Assembly (NCBI RefSeq): GCF_003194605.1
Contig: NZ_QHKY01000004.1
Coordinates: 62,001-126,000, forward strand
Source of the DNA: Nocardioides gilvus
GTDB taxonomy: Bacteria > Actinomycetota > Actinomycetes > Propionibacteriales > Nocardioidaceae
Direction of reading: 5' to 3'
Length of the DNA stretch: 64,000 nt
Under the pieces are notes generated by a model. That model worked only from the letters and a program-made list of their open reading frames with translations. It had not been told where the DNA came from and did no database searches. Positions 7,294-15,338 of this stretch are shown here, one piece after another; the first letter of the stretch is position 1, and every line of letters begins with the position of its first letter. The position numbers and the translations under genes are program-made.

Positions 7294-9803
7294 GGCTGGA
7301 GCGCCTGACTGGCCGACGCGGCGTACGGGCGCCCCGTCGGCAGGTCGAGGACCATGGTGAGGCCGCCCCCGGGGGTGTCCTGGGCGGAGAGACGACCGCC
7401 CATGGCCTCCGTCAGGCCCCGCGCGACGGCCAGACCCAGACCGACGCCCTGGGAACCCGGGATGTCGTCCCCCCTCTGGAAGGGCAGGAACATCTGCTCC
7501 TTGAGGTCGTCCGGGACCCCGGGTCCGTGGTCAGCGACGGCGAGTCGGGCGCGCCCCGACACATGGCTGGTCAGCACGGTGACGGTGCTCATCGGGGGTG
7601 AATACCTCAGGGCGTTGTCGACCAGATTGGCGACCACGCGCTCCAGCAATCCGGCGTCCGCGCACACCGGCGGTAGGTCATCGTCGAACTCCAGGTTGAC
7701 GGTCTCGCCCAGTGGCAGCCGCGACAGCGTGCTCGAGACCACGTCGTCGAGTCCGACCTCGTGCGAGGTGGGAAGGACCACTCCGGCCTGGAGTCGGCTG
7801 AGGTCGAGCAGGTTGGCCAGGATGCCGTGCAACCGGTCGGTGGAGTCCTCGATGGTGGCCAACAGTTCCTTCACGTCGTCCTCGGACCACTCCACGTCGT
7901 CGTCCCTCAGCCCCGACACCGCGACCTTGATGCTGGACAGGGGAGTGCGCAGGTCGTGGGACAGGGCAGCCAGCAGGGCAGTGCGCACCCGGTTGCCCTC
8001 CCTGAGCCGCTCGACCTCCGCGGACTGGGCGCGCAACTGCTGGCGCTCGAGAGCAGCGCCCAGGTGGGTGGCGAAGGCGATCAACACGTTCGCGTGATGC
8101 ACCGGAAGGGGAGCGGAACCGCGGGCCGCCACCATGAGCGTGGGGGAGACCGACGCCGAATCGGTCGCCTCATCGGGTGTGTGCGGCGGATCCTCGCCCA
8201 CACTGCTCACCACCCCCCACCCCTCGTCGTCGCTGCGCAGCAGGGCCACGGCGGCGAAGTCGAACCGCTCCCTGAGCAGTTCCAGGAGGTGGCTGGGGTC
8301 GTCCTTGCCACGCATGAGCGCACGGTTGAGGGCGGTGAGGTCATCGGCTTCCTGCCGGGCACGGTCGGCCCTGGCCCGACGACGTACGGCGGTGTCGACC
8401 ACGGAGGCGACGGCGACCGCGACGACCAGGAAGAGCAGCAGGGAGATGACCCCCACCGGATCATCGATCGCCAGAGTGTGTTGGGGGGTGGTGAGGAACC
8501 AGTTGAGCGAGAGGCTGCCGGCGACCGCCCCAGCGACGGCCGGCCAGCGACCTCCGACCAGTGCGCAGCCCACCACGTTGGTCAGCAGGAGCATGGAGCC
8601 CACCGCCAGCTCTGCCGAGCCGGGGGACCCGCTGAGCGCGGCCGCGACCGACGGCGGGACGGTGGATGCGAGGAGGGCACCCCACCACACGCGCCGCGCC
8701 CCCAGGCTCCCGGTGCGTCGGCTGGTCGGCACCGTCCGCTCGCTCGGCTGACCGACGACCACCACGTTGATGTCCTTGGCGCCGGCGACCAGTTGGACAT
8801 CCGTCCCCGGGTGGAGCAGCGTGCGCCACCTGCCGTGGTGGGTGGCCCCGACGACCAGGTCAGTGGCGTCGGTACCGCGCGCCACCGTCAGGATGGTCTC
8901 CACGGCGTCATCGCCCACGGACTCGTGCCAGCGTCCTCCCAGGTCGTCGGTCATGGCTCGGAGGCGACCCAGGTGTGCGGAGGGCGCTTTGGGCCGGCGC
9001 TCGGCGACGTGCACGACGTGGAGCTCCCCGGACCCCCGGGACGAGATCCGAGCACCACGGCGGATCAGCGTCTCGCCACCGACCTCACCGCTGACCGCGA
9101 CGAGCACACGTGGCCGGGACTCCCGGTCGGGCGAGACGCCGTGCTGATGGCGGTAGGCCTCGAGATCTTCCTCCACCCGATCGGCGAGCCAGAGCAGGGC
9201 GAGTTCACGGAGCGCAACCAGGTTGCCGGTCCGGTGGAGCGGATGCAGGGACGCATCGATCTGCTCGGGCGGGTCCAGGGAACCGTGGGCCAGTCGGCGC
9301 AGCAGCGCCTCCGGGGTCATGTCCACCAGCTCGACCTGTTCCGCCCCGCGCACCACTGCATCGGGAACCGACGGGCCGCTCAGGTGGCCGGTGAGGGATT
9401 CGACGAGACCGGACAGGGACTCGAGATGGTGGATGTCGACGCAGGTCACGACATCGATACCGGCCTCGAGAACCTGTTGCACAGCTCGCCAACGGAGAGG
9501 GTGGGTGCCGGTCGGGTCGAGGTGGGACAGGTCGTCGACCAGTGCCACCTGCGGCGCACGTGCGAGGAGCCCGGCGACATCGAGTTCACGTCGCCCGGTG
9601 GTCGGGTCCACCAGGGCCGGGAGGGTCTCCAGCCTGGCCGCGAGCTCCAGGACGGTGGAACGACCCCTCGGTTCCGCGAGGCCGATCACGACGTCGGTGC
9701 CCCGACCGCGACGGCGCAGCCCTTCGCTGAGCATCGCGTGGGTCTTGCCGACTCCTGGGGCGACGCCCAGGTAGACGCGGAGACGGCCCGGGTCATGGTT
9801 CAC
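7290..9803 (-). CDS. kdpD: KdpD-like sensor histidine kinase for potassium status
   Basis: 837 aa with GTG start. Domain order: KdpD N-terminal domain with Walker A (GVAPGVGKT, 13-21), a universal-stress-protein-like domain (about 231-352), a transmembrane bundle (about 370-475), a GAF-like segment (about 495-590), HisKA with His616 in LSHDLRTPL, and an HATPase domain with N box (NLVDNALRYSP), G1 (DHGPGVP) and G2 (GVGLGLAVARG). All features of an active K+-sensing kinase are present; it is slightly shorter than the E. coli protein. It is co-transcribed with kdpE. A GACAAT -10-like box ends six bases before the GTG, suggesting a leaderless transcript. Confidence 0.93.
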   Translation of the reverse strand: MNHDPGRLRVYLGVAPGVGKTHAMLSEGLRRRGRGTDVVIGLAEPRGRSTVLELAARLETLPALVDPTTGRRELDVAGLLARAPQVALVDDLSHLDPTGTHPLRWRAVQQVLEAGIDVVTCVDIHHLESLSGLVESLTGHLSGPSVPDAVVRGAEQVELVDMTPEALLRRLAHGSLDPPEQIDASLHPLHRTGNLVALRELALLWLADRVEEDLEAYRHQHGVSPDRESRPRVLVAVSGEVGGETLIRRGARISSRGSGELHVVHVAERRPKAPSAHLGRLRAMTDDLGGRWHESVGDDAVETILTVARGTDATDLVVGATHHGRWRTLLHPGTDVQLVAGAKDINVVVVGQPSERTVPTSRRTGSLGARRVWWGALLASTVPPSVAAALSGSPGSAELAVGSMLLLTNVVGCALVGGRWPAVAGAVAGSLSLNWFLTTPQHTLAIDDPVGVISLLLFLVVAVAVASVVDTAVRRRARADRARQEADDLTALNRALMRGKDDPSHLLELLRERFDFAAVALLRSDDEGWGVVSSVGEDPPHTPDEATDSASVSPTLMVAARGSAPLPVHHANVLIAFATHLGAALERQQLRAQSAEVERLREGNRVRTALLAALSHDLRTPLSSIKVAVSGLRDDDVEWSEDDVKELLATIEDSTDRLHGILANLLDLSRLQAGVVLPTSHEVGLDDVVSSTLSRLPLGETVNLEFDDDLPPVCADAGLLERVVANLVDNALRYSPPMSTVTVLTSHVSGRARLAVADHGPGVPDDLKEQMFLPFQRGDDIPGSQGVGLGLAVARGLTEAMGGRLSAQDTPGGGLTMVLDLPTGRPYAASASQALQP

Positions 9804-9809
9804 CCAACC

Positions 9810-9815
9810 ATTGTC
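9810..9815 (-). promoter_or_regulatory. Candidate -10 box of leaderless kdpD promoter
   Basis: GACAAT on the minus strand is separated from the GTG start of kdpD by exactly six bases, the spacing seen before several other genes in this window. No clear -35 element is visible. Confidence 0.35.
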
Positions 9816-9840
9816 AGGCCTGCGGGGCGTCGGAAGCGGT

Positions 9841-9862
9841 TCTTGATGCTTCCTTGACGGCA
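9841..9862 (+). promoter_or_regulatory. Tandem 11-bp imperfect repeat, candidate KdpE box
   Basis: CTTGATG (9842-9848) and CTTGACG (9853-9859) are offset by 11 bases, giving TTCTTGATGCT followed by TCCTTGACGGC. This matches the perfect repeat TCTTGACGCCG upstream of trkH in motif and period. It sits between divergent kdpD and the small membrane protein gene, 46 bases before the latter. Confidence 0.45.
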
Positions 9863-9907
9863 GAACCCATTCCCCGCTCGGGTCCGCGGGTTGACGATGG
9901 GGACGTC

Positions 9908-10093
9908 ATGAACATCCTCCTCGTCGCCGGATCACTGCTCGTGGGTTTGGGCTGCTTCAGCCTCCTCACCGCAGTCTTCCGCGACATGACCCATCGGTGG
10001 ACCTTCGGGGTGTACGAGGTGTGGGTGTTGCCGCTCACGGGTCTGGCACTACTTCTGCTGGGAGGACTGCTGCTGTCGTGGTCCCAGCCGTAG
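9908..10093 (+). CDS. Small membrane protein of unknown function next to kdpD
   Basis: 61 aa from ATG 9908, preceded by GGGGA at suitable distance; the frame opens earlier at 9854 but that extension is hydrophilic. Two hydrophobic helices (about residues 2-22 and 37-57) are joined by a polar loop carrying an RDMTHRW segment. I do not recognise a family. It is transcribed divergently from kdpD and preceded by a tandem repeat like the one upstream of trkH, so it may belong to the same K+ stress regulon, as KdpF- or KdpE-controlled small membrane proteins do elsewhere. Its 3' end lies seven bases from the convergent exporter gene. Confidence 0.7.
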   Translation: MNILLVAGSLLVGLGCFSLLTAVFRDMTHRWTFGVYEVWVLPLTGLALLLLGGLLLSWSQP

Positions 10094-10100
10094 AGCCCGA

Positions 10101-11540
10101 TCAGTGCTCAGAGTGCGCAGGGGTCGAGCCCCGGACGAAGAGCGCCACCACGACGGCGACAGCCGAGATGACTCCGCCGTAGAGCAGCGCCGCATGGACG
10201 CCCGCAGCGGTGGCGTCGAGCGCCGACGAGCCAGTCGCGATGTCGGCCACGGACCGTCGGGTCATCACCGTGACGAAGAGGGCGGTCCCCGCAGCCCCGG
10301 CAACCTGCTGCAGTGTGGACACGGTGGCGCTGCCATGGGAGTAGAGGTGATGCGGCAGGGAGCCCAGCGCCGAGGTGAGGAGCGGGGTGAACATGAGTGC
10401 CAGCCCCACGCTCATGCCCACGTAGATCGCAATGACTGTCCCTTGGCCCGTGCTCGTGTCGAACATCGACATGGACCACAGGGCGACCGAGGTGATCGCC
10501 GCGCCGGGGGCAACGAGTGGCCGAGGACCGTACTGGTCGAAGAGACGACCGACGAAGGGCGCGAGCAACCCCATGGCCAGACCGCCGGGGAGCAGGACGA
10601 GCCCCGTCTCCAGGGTGCTCAGTCCGAGCACCGTCTGGAGGTAGATCGGCAGCAGGATCAGGGTGCCGAAGAGTGCCATCATGCTGACCGCGACCAGGAT
10701 CACCGCGATCGTGAAGGTGCGGTGGGCGAAGGTGCGCAGGTCGAGCAGCGCGCGCTCGCGCAGGGCGAGTTGACGCAGCACGAACGCGACCAGTGCGAAG
10801 GCACCGATCACCAACGGCACCCAGGGGGAGACGGGGGTCTCGCCAGCGGCTGCCTCCCCGATGCTGCTGAGCCCGTAGATCAGGCCGCCGAAGGCGAGAG
10901 CCGACAGAACCACCGACGCGATGTCGATCGGGATGTTGACCGGCTCGGTGACGTTGCGGACCCAAGCCGTGCCGAGCGCCAGCGAGAGCACGGCGATCGG
11001 GAGCACGAGCCAGAACATCCACCGCCAGTGGAGCTGGTCGAGCACGATGCCGGAGATCGTCGGTCCGATGGCCGGGGCCACCGAGATCACGATCGAGACC
11101 GTGCCCATCATCCGGCCGCGGCGCTCGGCCGGCACCAGGTTGAGGATCGTGGTGATCAGCAGCGGCATCATCAGTGCCGTGCCGACGGCTTGGACGACGC
11201 GTGCAGCCACCAGGACGGCGAACGTCGGCGCGAGCGCAGCCAGCAGGGTGCCGGCGGTGAAGGAGATCATCGCCGCCATGAAGACCCGGCGCAACGGATA
11301 ACGGGTGAGCAGGAAGCCAGTGATCGGGATGACCACGGCCATCGTGAGCAGGAACGCGGTCGTGAGCCACTGCGCGGTGGTCGCCAGCACGTTGAACTCG
11401 CGCATGAGCTCGGGCAGGGCGACGCTCATGATCGTCTCGTTGAGGATCACCACAAACGCTGAGCCGACGAGCAGTGCGATCAGACGCCCGGTGCGCTCGG
11501 TGCTCGCAGTGGTGGGTGCCGGTGGGGCGGTGATGGTCAC
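10101..11540 (-). CDS. DHA2-family MFS multidrug exporter
   Basis: 479 aa from a GTG at 11540 with AGGAG four bases upstream. About 14 hydrophobic segments. The DHA2/EmrB-QacA marks are visible: LNETIMSVALPEL in helix 1, AQWLTTAFLL in helix 2, RYPLRRVFM in the 2-3 loop, and motif C GPTISGIVLDQL in helix 5. These proton antiporters export lipophilic drugs. No TetR- or MarR-type regulator gene is adjacent, so regulation is not visible from context. Substrate cannot be told from sequence. Confidence 0.9.
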   Translation of the reverse strand: MTITAPPAPTTASTERTGRLIALLVGSAFVVILNETIMSVALPELMREFNVLATTAQWLTTAFLLTMAVVIPITGFLLTRYPLRRVFMAAMISFTAGTLLAALAPTFAVLVAARVVQAVGTALMMPLLITTILNLVPAERRGRMMGTVSIVISVAPAIGPTISGIVLDQLHWRWMFWLVLPIAVLSLALGTAWVRNVTEPVNIPIDIASVVLSALAFGGLIYGLSSIGEAAAGETPVSPWVPLVIGAFALVAFVLRQLALRERALLDLRTFAHRTFTIAVILVAVSMMALFGTLILLPIYLQTVLGLSTLETGLVLLPGGLAMGLLAPFVGRLFDQYGPRPLVAPGAAITSVALWSMSMFDTSTGQGTVIAIYVGMSVGLALMFTPLLTSALGSLPHHLYSHGSATVSTLQQVAGAAGTALFVTVMTRRSVADIATGSSALDATAAGVHAALLYGGVISAVAVVVALFVRGSTPAHSEH

Positions 11541-11674
11541 GTTGCTCCTGCATGCGGATGGATCGGGTGGGTGGCAGGACTGCCAACGCGGCAGCGGGCG
11601 CCTTTGTTCCGGCAGGCGGGCCCTCTCTTGGTGTGGTTGGGTGGGTGGTCCCAGGTGTCGAGTCGAGGAGGGTC

Positions 11675-13039
11675 ATGTCGCGACGTGTTGATGAACGTCG
11701 GTTCACCTCCGCGCTGCGAGAAGTTGCCGACCGCACACCGTCAGATCGCAACCGGGTGGTTGACCTCGTACGCGTCGCCGCCCTGTCGTTCATCGTGGTG
11801 GGCCACTGGCTCAAGCAGGGCCTGTACCTGGACGAGGCGGGAGAGCTGCACCGGTCCGGCCTGCTCGGGCAGTCCGAGTGGACCCATCCGCTCACCTGGG
11901 TCTTCCAGGTCATGCCGCTGATCTTCGCGGTCGGGGGCTTCGCCAACGCCATGTCGTGGCGCCGCGCCTCGGCGGGCCAGGAAACGTACGGAACCTGGCT
12001 GCGCCACCGCACTCGTCGCCTCACCACCCCCCTGCTTCCGCTTCTGGCCCTGTGGGCCCTGGCTCCGGTGGTGGCTCCCGCTGTGGGGCTGGGCGACGAC
12101 TGGCTGCACGCCGCGTCCAAGACCTCGCTCGTCGCGACCTGGTTCCTGGCCACCTATCTCGTGGTCGTGGCACTGGTGCCCTTGACCCACGCTGCGTGGC
12201 GCAGGTGGGGATGGATGTCCATCGTGGGCGGTGGCGTCCTCGCGGCGGTCTTCGATCTCGTGTCGCTGACCACTGATCTGGGCTTCGTCGGGTACCTGAA
12301 CGTCCTCGTCGTGTGGGTGACACTGCACCAGTGTGGCTACGCCTGGCTGGATCGGAGAGGCCCCTCGCACGGCGGCTGGGGGCTCCTCTTCTGTGGTCTG
12401 TTCCTGATGGCTCTCGTCCTGCTCGTGTGGCAGGGCCCGTACGGCGTCTCGATGGTCGGGGTCGACGGTCACGGCGTGAACAACACCGTCCCCCCGCGGG
12501 TCACGATCCTGCTCCTGGGGTGCGCCCAACTGGCGGGGGTGATGGCCCTCGAGCCCTGGCTGCGTCGTCTGGCCCGGTCGCCCGTGGTCTGGGCGCTCAT
12601 CGTGCTGGTCGAGTTGCGAGCCATGACCCTCTATCTCTGGCACCTGACGGCTCTATCGCTCCTGTCCGCCGTGTCCATCTGGCTGGGCGGGTGGGGTCTG
12701 CGCGCCCAACCGTCCTCGCACGAGTGGTGGCTGTTGAGGCCCGGATGGTTGCTCGCCCTGATGGTGACGACCGCGTTGCTGGTGTGGCTCTTCGGCCGTT
12801 TCGAGAACCCACGGCTGGAGAAGATCACCGTGCGTTCCTGGAGCCCCACCCTGGAGATTGCCGTGGTGGTGATCTGTCTGGCGCAGCTCGGGTTGTACGG
12901 CGTCGGATGGCAGAGCGGCGGGAACGGAGGTGCTGTGGCGGCACTCTGCTTCGTGTGCCTGCTGGGCCTGCGATGGTGGGAGCGGAGCCCCGGGTCGTGG
13001 ACCGCTGCTACGGCAGGACGACGGCGCGCGGAGCGCTGA
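11675..13039 (+). CDS. Membrane acyltransferase 3 family protein
   Basis: 454 aa from ATG 11675, selected because GAGGAGGG lies directly upstream. About ten membrane helices. The N-terminal segment RNRVVDLVRVAALSFIVVGHW has the conserved Arg and His of the acyltransferase 3 (OatA/NodX/ExoZ) family. Such proteins transfer acetyl or other acyl groups from cytosolic acyl-CoA to cell-wall glycans, exopolysaccharides or secondary metabolites. No C-terminal SGNH domain is present. The 3' end overlaps the convergent phosphatase gene by 32 bases. Target unknown. Confidence 0.8.
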   Translation: MSRRVDERRFTSALREVADRTPSDRNRVVDLVRVAALSFIVVGHWLKQGLYLDEAGELHRSGLLGQSEWTHPLTWVFQVMPLIFAVGGFANAMSWRRASAGQETYGTWLRHRTRRLTTPLLPLLALWALAPVVAPAVGLGDDWLHAASKTSLVATWFLATYLVVVALVPLTHAAWRRWGWMSIVGGGVLAAVFDLVSLTTDLGFVGYLNVLVVWVTLHQCGYAWLDRRGPSHGGWGLLFCGLFLMALVLLVWQGPYGVSMVGVDGHGVNNTVPPRVTILLLGCAQLAGVMALEPWLRRLARSPVVWALIVLVELRAMTLYLWHLTALSLLSAVSIWLGGWGLRAQPSSHEWWLLRPGWLLALMVTTALLVWLFGRFENPRLEKITVRSWSPTLEIAVVVICLAQLGLYGVGWQSGGNGGAVAALCFVCLLGLRWWERSPGSWTAATAGRRRAER

Positions 13040-14831
13040 GGTCGTCGGCCCCCGTGGAGACCAAACTGGTCGTCGCCCCTGTGTGGCGGAGCATCAGCAC
13101 AGCCAGGTCGTCGGGGAGCTGCTGGCCGTGGAACTCTCTCACCGCCTCGGTCAGCATGCCAGCCAACTGCTCGATCGGCAGGTGGCCGTGCTGCTGCAGG
13201 AGTTGGGCCACTCTCTCGGTGCCGAACATCTCGTTGCCCCTACGGGCCTCGACCAGACCGTCGGTGAACGCGCACAGGAGCTCACCGGCAGCCAGCTCCG
13301 TGGTGGTGTCGCTCAGGAGCGGGTCGTCGAAGAGCGCGAGCGCGGTGCCGATGCTGCCGACCTCCTCGACCACGCCGGTGTGACGCAGGACCAGAGGCGG
13401 GTGGTGTCCGGCGAGGGCGAGGGTCACCGTGGTCCCGTTCTCCGAGGGGCGCAGGTGTCCGTAGACCAGGGTGCAGTGCCGTTCGGGGTCGGTCTGCGGC
13501 AGTAGTTTGTCGTTGACCTCGCGCAGGGTCTCTGCGGGGCTGCGTCGCGCGGAGCCGAGGGCGCGCAGGGCGTACCGGGTGGCGGCGCTCACCGCCGCGG
13601 CCTCTGCCCCCTTGCCGCTCACGTCGCCGATGACCCACGCCCACGTCTCGGCGTCCAGGCCGAAGACGTCGAGGAAGTCGCCCCCGATCTCGCTCCCGTC
13701 ACCGGCGGGTTCGTACTGACTCGCCAGTTCGTTGCCCTCGATCGAGGGGAGGGTGCTCGGAGCCAGGCTGGCCTGGAGGGAGGCAGCGATCCGAGACTTC
13801 TCGGCGAGCACCTGACGCAGTCGCTCCTGGTCGCGGACACGCTGGGTGACTTCACGCAGCACCACCAACTCGCCAGCAGTGCGGCCGGTGCGGTCCGCGA
13901 GCACCTGCCGGGACACGTCGAAGATCCGGCGGTCCTTGGATCCGGGACCGTCGAGGGTGAGCTCCGCGGGGCCGTCGTCGACCTGCGCAGCCTCGGGCAG
14001 TACGTCTTCCAGCCTTCGGCCGAGCAGACCCACGCGACCCACGCTGAACAACGCGACGGCAGCAGGATTGACGTCGACGATTCGGCCGAAGGGGGCCAGG
14101 ACGAAGACCGCGTCCAACATGCTGTCGAGCACGGCACCGCGGGCCAGGGGAGTGAGGTCGACCAGACGCTCGTGGAAAAGTCCCCACACCAGCAGTCCTC
14201 CCGTCACGGTGAAGGCGAAGGGGGTGAGGTCAAGGCGGGTGAACACGCCCACTTGGAGGTTGTGCAGGATGTTGGCGGCCCAGGGGAGCAGTGCGGATGC
14301 GAGCAGGACGAAAGCCAGACGGCGGTAGGTCCGGGCGAGACGGACCATACTGATCACGAACATCGTGGTGGCGATCACGAGCAGCAGGTTGTTGTACACC
14401 ATGACAACCCAGAAGGCAGGTCCGGACTCGACGATGGGCAGAGCCTCGTTGGAGGCCGGGTACGAACGCACCCACTCGCGCGTGGCGGGGTGTGCCAGGA
14501 GGGACAGGGTGATGATCGGTGCCACGCTCAGGAGCAGGAGAAGTCGCCGGGTGACACGGTTGCCATGTCCTGTGTACTGGAGCGCAAAGACCAGCCACGT
14601 CGGCACGAGGGTGGTGATGCCCACGTACTTCAGCGCTCCCCAGCGGGCTTTGTCCGTGACGTCGTCGACCGTCAGCTCCACCGCGTAGGTCAGACCCCAC
14701 CACGCGACCGAGACCAGCAAGAGGGCGAGACTCCAACCCATGCGCGACTCGCGACGCCAGGCGACGTAGCTGGCCAACCCGGCCAGGGCCAACCCGGCGG
14801 CGGCCATGAGAGCGGCGAACGTTGTCAGCAA
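13008..14831 (-). CDS. 7TM-sensor, PAS and SpoIIE-type PP2C phosphatase
   Basis: 607 aa from a TTG at 14831 preceded by GGGAGGA nine bases away. The N-terminal 220 residues form about seven membrane helices like the 7TM sensor domain of histidine kinases. A PAS domain (about 230-345) follows, then a SpoIIE/PP2C phosphatase domain (about 370-590) with metal-binding aspartates in GGDFLDVF, IGDVSGKG, AFTDGLVEA and LPDDLAVLM. Proteins of this build dephosphorylate anti-sigma antagonists in partner switching that frees stress sigma factors. No anti-sigma genes are adjacent, but the next gene on the same strand is a csbD stress gene. Confidence 0.87.
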   Translation of the reverse strand: MLTTFAALMAAAGLALAGLASYVAWRRESRMGWSLALLLVSVAWWGLTYAVELTVDDVTDKARWGALKYVGITTLVPTWLVFALQYTGHGNRVTRRLLLLLSVAPIITLSLLAHPATREWVRSYPASNEALPIVESGPAFWVVMVYNNLLLVIATTMFVISMVRLARTYRRLAFVLLASALLPWAANILHNLQVGVFTRLDLTPFAFTVTGGLLVWGLFHERLVDLTPLARGAVLDSMLDAVFVLAPFGRIVDVNPAAVALFSVGRVGLLGRRLEDVLPEAAQVDDGPAELTLDGPGSKDRRIFDVSRQVLADRTGRTAGELVVLREVTQRVRDQERLRQVLAEKSRIAASLQASLAPSTLPSIEGNELASQYEPAGDGSEIGGDFLDVFGLDAETWAWVIGDVSGKGAEAAAVSAATRYALRALGSARRSPAETLREVNDKLLPQTDPERHCTLVYGHLRPSENGTTVTLALAGHHPPLVLRHTGVVEEVGSIGTALALFDDPLLSDTTTELAAGELLCAFTDGLVEARRGNEMFGTERVAQLLQQHGHLPIEQLAGMLTEAVREFHGQQLPDDLAVLMLRHTGATTSLVSTGADDLSAPRAVVLP

Positions 14832-14971
14832 GGCGGCCGTCCTCCCGAGTCAGATCCCCAGCGTGATCCACACGGCGTGGTGATCACCACACTATCCAAC
14901 GCAGAGCGTCGGTGGCCTGAGTTCGAACAATTGACGAGTGCGGTGCTGAGCAGTGCTCCGGACATGACGAA

Positions 14972-14998
14972 GCCGCGAGGAGCGCTGCTCCTCGCGGC
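14972..14998 (-). terminator. Rho-independent-type hairpin after csbD
   Basis: Perfect 12-bp stem GCCGCGAGGAGC paired with GCTCCTCGCGGC around a 3-base loop, located just past the csbD stop. It lacks a long U tract, as is common in high-GC actinobacteria. Confidence 0.75.
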
Positions 14999-15013
14999 CT
15001 GTCAGTCAGACGA

Positions 15014-15202
15014 TCAGAGGTCGCCGAGCTTCTGCGAAACCTTGTCCTTGGCGTCCTGGACCTTGTCCTTGACACCGGCCTTGGTCTGGTCGGCCTTCCC
15101 CTCGTTCTTCAAGGAGTCGTCATCAGTCGCAGCGCCGACGGCTTCCTTGCCGCGTCCGGTCAGATCTTCCGTCTTGTTCTCGATCCGGTCGTTCAGTCCC
15201 AT
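15014..15202 (-). CDS. csbD: CsbD-like general stress protein
   Basis: 62 aa from ATG 15202 with an AGGAAAC ribosome binding site. The small, highly charged, Lys/Asp-rich protein with segments NKTEDLTGRGKEAVG and KADQTKAGVKDKVQDAKDKV is typical of the CsbD family. These predicted helical hydrophilic proteins are induced by SigB-type stress sigma factors; their molecular function is unknown. A sigma-B/F-like promoter lies about 40 bases upstream and a strong hairpin follows the stop, so it is a single-gene unit. Confidence 0.92.
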   Translation of the reverse strand: MGLNDRIENKTEDLTGRGKEAVGAATDDDSLKNEGKADQTKAGVKDKVQDAKDKVSQKLGDL

Positions 15203-15240
15203 GTTTCCTCCTAGGAGTGTGCGTTGCGGACGAGACCCAC

Positions 15241-15266
15241 CTACCCACTGGTGGGACGGCCTACAC
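15241..15266 (-). promoter_or_regulatory. Sigma-B/F-like promoter of csbD
   Basis: On the minus strand GTGT, a 16-base spacer and GGGTAG resemble the actinobacterial general stress consensus GTTT-N14-17-GGGTA. Transcription would start about 30 bases before the csbD ATG. One mismatch in the -35 element. Confidence 0.45.
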
Positions 15267-15326
15267 ATTCCCTCCCGGTCTTTCCGGTGCAAGGTCGTGG
15301 CCGTGACCGCCTCAGGGGTCGCGCGT

Positions 15327-15332
15327 TAGCGT
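15327..15332 (+). promoter_or_regulatory. Candidate -10 box of leaderless adh promoter
   Basis: TAGCGT followed by six bases and then the ATG at 15339. No Shine-Dalgarno sequence is present before this start, consistent with a leaderless mRNA. Confidence 0.4.
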
Positions 15333-15338
15333 GAGCCC

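Noticed and set aside
7761-9857. A 698-codon plus-strand open frame over kdpD
   Set aside because: Shadow frame of the clear KdpD kinase; no recognisable motif or ribosome binding site.
4440-10093. A complete Kdp ATPase operon
   Set aside because: Only kdpD and kdpE are present; no kdpA, kdpB or kdpC coding region is found on either strand.
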